In this document: one piece after another, positions 58,488 through 64,000 of the stretch
Position numbering within the stretch: the stretch's first letter is position 1
Layout: each line of letters opens with the position of its first letter
NCBI GenBank assembly: GCA_014843695.1
Contig: CM026386.1
Span: 19,211,973-19,275,972, forward strand
Origin: Archivesica marissinica
Lineage: Eukaryota; Mollusca; Bivalvia; Venerida; Vesicomyidae
Direction of reading: 5' to 3'
DNA length: 64,000 nt
Program-made: the position numbers and the translations under genes
The notes under the pieces: model-generated
Seen by the model: the letters and a program-made list of their open reading frames with translations, nothing else
Told to the model about the DNA's origin: nothing
Databases searched by the model: none

Positions 58488-58745
58488 CAATAGAGAGGCT
58501 TATATAATTAATTTGAGTATAAATTCATGCAATATGACTTTGAGAAACATGCATACATAACGGCAAAATATTATCATTGATGTCACTTTCATGCAAATTT
58601 ACAATGTTTTAATGATGAATATTTACCAGTGTTAGCCGTTAATTCCTCGGGGGGGGGGGTCCCGCCACTATATTTTTTGTTTAATGTGTTTGATATTTGC
58701 ATATATGGTTATAACATGTACATTGAAGAATCTACTGTTGATCAA
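58488..58745 (+). repeat. Direct repeat, right copy
   Basis: Partner of 52678-52975. Contains a run of ten G (about 58649-58658) where the left copy has GGGAGGATTTCCCGCCGCGG. Confidence 0.7.
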
Positions 58746-59560
58746 TAGTTCTCTTATTTAAAAATGAACTATATTCTCAGAAATAATGACGTTCGTACGT
58801 CTCCTATTCCTTTGGGCAAATGCGTAAATGCGTAGATTTTTCGGGACTCTGTTCCAATTTCTCAATTGGGAATCTCTAATTTCTACTTTTAAATTTAATA
58901 ATATAATTATTTTAAATAATTAGGAGGCATATATTTTATGTAATTTCAAAATTCAAAATTGTGTTTAAATAATCTACAGTTCTGGCAATTACTATAATTG
59001 TCAATGCCACGTTTTATTTCGTGAGTTTCCCAACTGTAACTAATTGCATATCATGTTATTTATATTTCTATTGTGTACACACATTGTCATTTATTCCACT
59101 TCTACTTACCTATAATTGATTCGTTTATATAAAGTGCACTGTACTGTTGAACATTTTTATTACTGGTCATTATTTAATATGCCTCAGGCTGTGCGATGCA
59201 TCATATCTTAATGGTTTTTATTGCCTGTTTATTACAACTTTGCAATATACAACTGAGTTCAATGTCAGCAATTATCGGGGAAAGGCAGCCCAATTTAAGA
59301 GAGATAATCGAGATAATCAAATCAAGAGCAAATTGGACTGATACACAAGTTTATGTTACTACATACTACATACATTTATGACTGTCATGTTAGCAATGGT
59401 AATGGTTACAACAATGATTATTATAAATTCACACCTTTATAATAAAGTTCGACTACTCGAGAGTAACTGTAAATGGACTGGTAATCATTGTTAATATATA
59501 ACTGTACACACTGAAAATAAAATCCATATACTGTGAGATCTTTAACAAATAATTAAATTC
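58746..59560. other. AT-rich stretch, no clear feature
   Basis: No coding, RNA or repeat signal seen. Frames at 59147-59381 overlap each other and carry no motif. Confidence 0.4.
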
Positions 59561-59564
59561 AAGT

Positions 59565-59567
59565 CAG

Positions 59568-59611
<44 letters not shown>

Positions 59612-59735
59612 CCCTCATCATCATCAATATCATCATCATCAGCACCACCCTCATCATCTTCATCATCACCATCATCACCACCATCATCATCACCCTCATC
59701 ATCGCCACCACCACCATCATCATCATCATCAGTGT
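59565..59735. repeat. (ATC)n microsatellite
   Basis: About 170 bp of CAT/ATC triplets with CACCC and CCACCA interruptions. Confidence 0.95.
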
Positions 59736-59780
59736 GTATTGTAATACAATAAAATAAAGGACATAATGAACGTTCAGTAA

Positions 59781-60010
59781 TTACATATTATAAATTAAAC
59801 ATTTTTTCCTCAGATATGCTCTCACAACAAACTTGGCCACTTTTCTTGGGTATGAGTTTAACAGAAGTTTTAGTATTTGGGTATCTGTTAGATTGTTAAA
59901 CTGTTCACTTGTTATTGTATCTCCAAGTACATTTAATCTTATATCATCGTACAAATGACAGTGAATGATAAAGTGGGTTTCATCCTCCACAGAATGTATG
60001 TACTGGAGTG
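59781..60010 (-). pseudogene. LINE C-terminal fragment, type 2
   Basis: Minus-strand VEDETHFIIHCHLYDDIRL then LLLNSYPRKVAKFVVRAYLR. It has the His...His-X-Cys... layout of a LINE zinc-knuckle end but differs from the neighbouring fragment. Confidence 0.6.
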
Positions 60011-60035
60011 GTAGGATATGCGCCGCAAAATATAG

Positions 60036-60660
60036 CTATTCACGTTTAAATTGAGTCATTATGATTTTCGCAAATATAGCGAGTCGAGTTAGAGTCCTAA
60101 CTGATTTTGTACATAGTAAATCTTTATATTTCAGCGTATTGGGGTTACAATAATAACGACGTGCGATATAAACTTGTCTTGAAGTTGAAAAGAACGGGCA
60201 TTTTAAGAGGTAGTGGAATTCATCGCCTATGTCATTAAGGGGGCATAACCTACATGTCCGGTTTTCAAGTGGTATAAAAGACTGTGACCAACGTCCGGTT
60301 TCCACCGGTAACCTGTGATTTCCAGTCCTAAAATGGAATAGAGATAAACGTAAATTTATTGAAAGCGACGTTAAATATGTTTCCAAAACAATGTCTTCCT
60401 TGTATAATCAATAATTGATACCTTTAGATGAATTGTTTAGATTGCCGTTCCAATTTTGTAAAAACTGATCTGTTAAATTTCGTTTTACTATTATGTGGAT
60501 ATTTTTTAAATCAATGGTTTTCTGGGCTACCCAAACAAGAGTGTTTCCTGTTGAATTTAAAATATGTTTGACAAAATTGAGCCATTTGTAATCAATTGCT
60601 GAACATAACATGTTCTCATAACAAACTCTTGATAACTTTGTTTCGCTACCAGCTAATATT
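60036..60660 (-). pseudogene. LINE C-terminal fragment, type 1
   Basis: Minus strand, 60611 to 60408 (RNLTDQFLQNWNGNLNNSSK) and then 60386 to 60036 (FRTGNHRLPVETGRW, CRLCPLNDIGDEFHYLLKC). This is the thumb and zinc-knuckle of a LINE reverse transcriptase; its catalytic part is absent. It faces the related plus-strand fragment at 60737. Confidence 0.75.
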
Positions 60661-60736
60661 GTAATATGTATTATACATGTATGTGATAGCTCTCCTATAA
60701 TGGAGGATAATAAAGAATATATCTATCTATCTGCTA

Positions 60737-61440
60737 TGGGCCTCAGTGTCAGAAAGAAAGACAGCGATATAATGTAGCACGGGAAAAGTATCATTTGCAT
60801 AAGATTGACCCATATAAAAATGAACTGAACCGTGCGAGCCGACATTACAAACAAATAATGAATACATTTATACGTCAACATAAAACCCGTAATGAGAGCA
60901 AATTGAGAGATATGCATTCTAAGCGCCCTAAGAAATTTTGGAAGATCTTGAATAATTTTAATCAACAAAAATCAATGAATCTGAAAAACATCGGTAAACG
61001 AATTAAACGAAATCTGTTGGACCAGTTTGTACAGTTATGGGATAATCAACTGACTAATTCGTCTAAAGGGAGAAATTATAAAATTTTGAAATCGAATATT
61101 AAATTTGAGCCCTACCTTAATATCCTAAACAAGACACAACGGATTACTATGTTTCACTATTGAACAGGAAACCATAAATTCGCAATTGAAACATGAAGAT
61201 GGCGACAGTCACACACCCCGTACGAAGAGCGCAACTGTCGACTCCGCAATTTAAATGACTTAGGTGATGAGTTTCATTATCTCCTTACATGTCCGTACTT
61301 CGTAACATCGCTAAAACGTCATATTCCAAGATACTTTTACATGCGGCCTAATAGCCTATAAATTCGAGGAATTACTATCAACAGAGTCGTTCAAAATACT
61401 CAAAAATGTTAGTAGCTTTAGCCGTATAATTATTCATCAT
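60737..61440 (+). pseudogene. LINE copy with reverse transcriptase core deleted
   Basis: The frame 60795-61163 joins a pre-RT linker (RHYKQIMNTFIRQHKTRNES, SKRPKKFWKILNNFN) directly to the C-terminal block (RNLLDQFVQLWDNQLTNSSK). The zinc-knuckle remnant (DLGDEFHYLLTCPYF) follows after a stop. The RT fingers, palm and YADD box that should lie between are gone, so this is an internally deleted copy. It belongs to the family at 60036-60660 and 45965-46155. Confidence 0.72.
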
Positions 61441-62015
61441 TTTAGAAACAACTAATAAACATGCATGCAAATTACCTTATATAAACGCTCGTCTAAATCC
61501 AAAATCGTAGTCCATTGAATTTATGAATGGCATTCTACACACGGCGTTTTACTTCAAAACAATAACACCCCTAAATTGACCTTCAATGTGCTAGTGTAGT
61601 GAATTATGACAGAACACAAATTTCGTGCAACCATTCATGTCGAAACGTTTTTCCCATGCCCTTTCATTCATCGGAAATGCCCAGCAAATATATTACGAAC
61701 CGGGCCATGGTTTTCTCGTGCACCACGAACTAAGATTTACTATTGTAGTAACATACCCAGGGTAATTCTCGGCGGCCCATGTTAATCTCGGGATTCTCGT
61801 GGGATGTTTTACTACTGTATTAAAATATAGTAAATTCGTCCGCGTAGGACTCATTACCGCAAACATTGCTATGTATACAAGGTGTTGTCCTACGTTTTTT
61901 TTTGTTTTGTTTTTTTAATTTCTTATGTTTTCATTTATTATTGTTTGTTGTTGTAGTCCTTCCTGTATTGTTTGGTTTTTCCTGAACTAGAAATGTTGCA
62001 CTATAATTTAACTAT
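61441..62015. other. No recognisable feature
   Basis: Mixed sequence with a T-rich run at 61891-61917. No gene or repeat supported. Confidence 0.4.
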
Positions 62016-62519
62016 TTAAAGCGACATTACATCGCAAAAAGCAATAAAATGCATTTTTTCACGTATAACTAACTACATTGCTACTACAAATTCTTCCGAA
62101 TACATTCGAACACAAATATTGAATCAATAAGCAGTGGTTTTGTGGATTGAAAGTATGATTTCATATAACGGTCATCCATGCTCCTGAATTGACGATTGTT
62201 TGTCATCGGAGTCAATACTAAACGCGAGCTAATGTCGTTGAGATATAATTTAACTAAGTATAGTCTACAAATATATAGGCACAAATGGGAGATATAACGG
62301 TAAATCTGTACCATAAATCGTGTTATTCAGAATACACTAGTTGTATTATGCATGGATGTTTACATTATTTTGCTATGTCAACAAACCGCGTATACGACGT
62401 TTGCCTATAAGTTGAAATACTCAGTATTTGAGGCAAATATTTGGAAAACATTTACACCATATAATAGGAAAATACATGCTGTAGAAATTTGTGTTTTCAC
62501 TGATGTAGTGTCGCTTTAA
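62016..62519. mobile_element. TTAA element copy 3
   Basis: TTAA|AGCGACATTACATCGC to TGATGTAGTGTCGCT|TTAA, 496 bp, in opposite orientation to the copy at 29892, which it matches throughout. Confidence 0.75.
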
Positions 62520-62889
62520 ACAATAACAGCCACATGATACAAATTACCAAGTATCGTAAGTCAGGAAAACAGTTTGCTACCCTCTAGTGATTTTTATTAT
62601 TTCCCAGTTGCAAGGGCATAACGGACCGGGCGACCCGCGTATTGTGCAACCGGTGAGATGACTATCGAGGACATAGCCCATGTTATCTCACAGACTGCAT
62701 GGCGTTTGGTAGCACTGGGGCCGCTAGGTTTTCTCCAGACGCCAGTGTTTCTCTTAAGAAACTATCATATTAATTAACTCCTTGATTCAAATACACGTAC
62801 ATAATTATTCATTAATATATAAGTACATACATATTACTGTCCCCATGAAAGATATTATTTCAACATTGACCCACATTAGTAAGTTAAAG
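62520..62889. other. No recognisable feature
   Basis: A GC-richer patch at 62605-62750 stands out from AT-rich DNA but shows no frame, tRNA box or repeat partner. Confidence 0.35.
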
Positions 62890-63065
62890 CATATACCATA
62901 AGGTATATCATGTAAACTCGCATACATCATGTTAAATAATGTACCATATCACCCTATGATTCTACCCGTGACAGAACATTGTATACAATATATTCACTGC
63001 AGTAATTTGAATAATACCACGGCTTGCTTCACCAAGTTCATAACTAACATACCTAACATACATAT
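62890..63065 (-). pseudogene. LINE 2 family C-terminal fragment
   Basis: Minus strand reads YELGEASRGIIQITAVNILY, matching YELDEASRDNIQITAVNILH at the end of the ORF2 at 51694. Only the last 30 or so codons are recognisable. Confidence 0.7.
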
Positions 63066-63111
63066 GAGATGAAGCGTGAATATGCGTTTGTTCCTGCTTA
63101 ATCATAAAAAT

Positions 63112-63395
63112 GTGTTTTTTACGTTTATTTATCGTCACTACCGGTTGCCCATATGAGCTAAGCCTACTGAAGAGATTAGTCATTTTAGATTGTTGGGGGA
63201 TAGTGCAATGATACATACAGAGACACATTCCAGCGTCTCCTCTGGTTCTTTTACGTGCACGATGTAAAGCACCGACATGAGACCTCGGTTTAAAGTCCCA
63301 GCTGAAAGACTGAAATTTTATTAGGGTCAGACGGGGGATCGAACCTGCGATCCCTGGATTACCAGTCCAGCGGGTTACCACTGGACAACATATCA
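63112..63395 (-). mobile_element. SINE-A copy 16
   Basis: Reverse-strand copy from tail (TTTATCGTCACTACCGGTTG) to head (GATTACCAGTCCAGCGGGTT). The head end is altered (GGACAACATATC). Confidence 0.9.
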
Positions 63396-63458
63396 AAACC
63401 AGTTGTTCATTATGTATTTTGTATCGGCGACATACATTCTAAATAACTCCACACAATA

Positions 63459-63570
63459 TTACATAGCCTCTGTGATGACATGGATACACTTTCCGCCTCG
63501 TAATCGAGAGGTTGTTAGTGCGAGCCCGTTCATAATCACTGTGGCGGTGTACTTTGACAAGACACTTAAC
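63459..63570 (+). mobile_element. SINE-like head and body fragment (Thr-like)
   Basis: CCTCTGTGATGACATGGATA, the anticodon-like arm CGCCTCGTAATCGAGAG (loop CGT) and a weak B box GTGCGAGCCCG, followed by TTTGACAAGACACTTAACCC, which is typical of animal SINE bodies. It ends where the 10-bp repeat begins. Confidence 0.55.
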
Positions 63571-64000
63571 CCCCGTAACCAGCCGTAACCAGCAGTAACC
63601 AGCCGTAACCAGCAGTAACCAGCCGTAACCAGCCGTAACCAGCCGTAACCAGCAGTAACCAGCCGTAACCAGCAGTAACCAGCCGTAACCAGCAGTAACC
63701 AGCCGTAACCTGCCGTAACCAGCCGTAACCAGCCGTAATCAGCAGTAACCAGCCGTAACCAGCCGTAACCAGCCGTAACCAGCAGTACCCAGCCGTAACC
63801 AGCCGTAACCTGCCGTCACCAGCCGTAACCTGCCGTAACCAGCCGTAACAGCCGTAACCTGCCGTGACCTGCCGTAACCAGCCGTAACCTGCCGCAACCA
63901 GCCGTAATCTGCCGTAACCAGCCGTAACCAGCAGTAACCAGCCGTAACCAGCAGTGATCAGCCGTAACCAGCAGTAACCAGCCGTAACCTGCCGTAATCA
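63571..64000. repeat. 10-bp tandem repeat to window end
   Basis: About 43 copies of AGCCGTAACC, alternating with AGCAGTAACC and TGCCGTAACC. It is not a telomere repeat. It seems to have grown from CCCCGTAACC at the end of the SINE-like fragment and continues beyond the window. Confidence 0.95.

Noticed and set aside
52678..58745. LTR retrotransposon with the direct repeats as LTRs
   Set aside because: No TG...CA ends, primer-binding site or gag-pol frame lies between the repeats; the content is two DNA transposons.
63571..64000. Telomere or subtelomere repeat
   Set aside because: The unit AGCCGTAACC is not TTAGGG-like, and it seems to be seeded by a SINE end.

Overview
The window is animal nuclear DNA, most probably from a bivalve mollusc. 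The evidence is split exons with spliceosomal signals, an AT-rich background, tRNA-derived SINEs in many copies, several non-LTR retrotransposon (LINE) families, cut-and-paste DNA transposons and long satellite arrays. One SINE (34569-34996) has a body that I associate with bivalve genomes; this is family knowledge, and the species is not identified. There are no operons, ribosome binding sites or CRISPR arrays to report.

Layout. 1-5268: SINE copies, small TIR elements and a three-level nested insertion (1661-3345). 5269-19722: an 11-kb array of a 23-bp satellite, interrupted by a 3.4-kb 5'-truncated LINE (16139-19511). 19729-33516: SINE-rich DNA holding the best cellular coding signals: a possible terminal exon (21823-21868), a start exon (22152-22392), an internal or terminal exon (25469-25656) and a long Ser-rich terminal exon (32720-33516). 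The last three share splice phase 1 and could form one plus-strand gene. An apparently intact Tc1-like DD34E transposon lies at 30805-32325. 35010-41569: a 67/78-bp minisatellite, another strong exon (35774-35933), a GC-rich retroposed segment (36291-36855), a 137-bp near-perfect palindrome (38654-38790) and a decayed Harbinger transposon with a 27-bp minisatellite inside. 41654-45952: SINEs and two tandem arrays (66/119 bp and 53 bp), with a small start exon between them (45308-45459). 46207-51694: a nearly full-length but broken two-ORF LINE. 53423-56740: a MULE transposon with 111-bp TIRs and a damaged FLYWCH transposase. 57323-64000: a hAT-like element, LINE fragments, a TTAA element and a 10-bp repeat running off the end.

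The retroposons are modular. Five or six SINE types carry different tRNA-like heads, but four of them use only two 3' tails. Tail 1 (SINE-A, SINE-D and the 36291-36855 element) ends in a hairpin. Tail 2 is shared by SINE-B and SINE-C. This fits two LINE machineries, each recognising one RNA tail. The cellular exons are isolated by repeats, and I do not recognise their proteins. Coordinates of repeats are by eye and may be off by a few bases.
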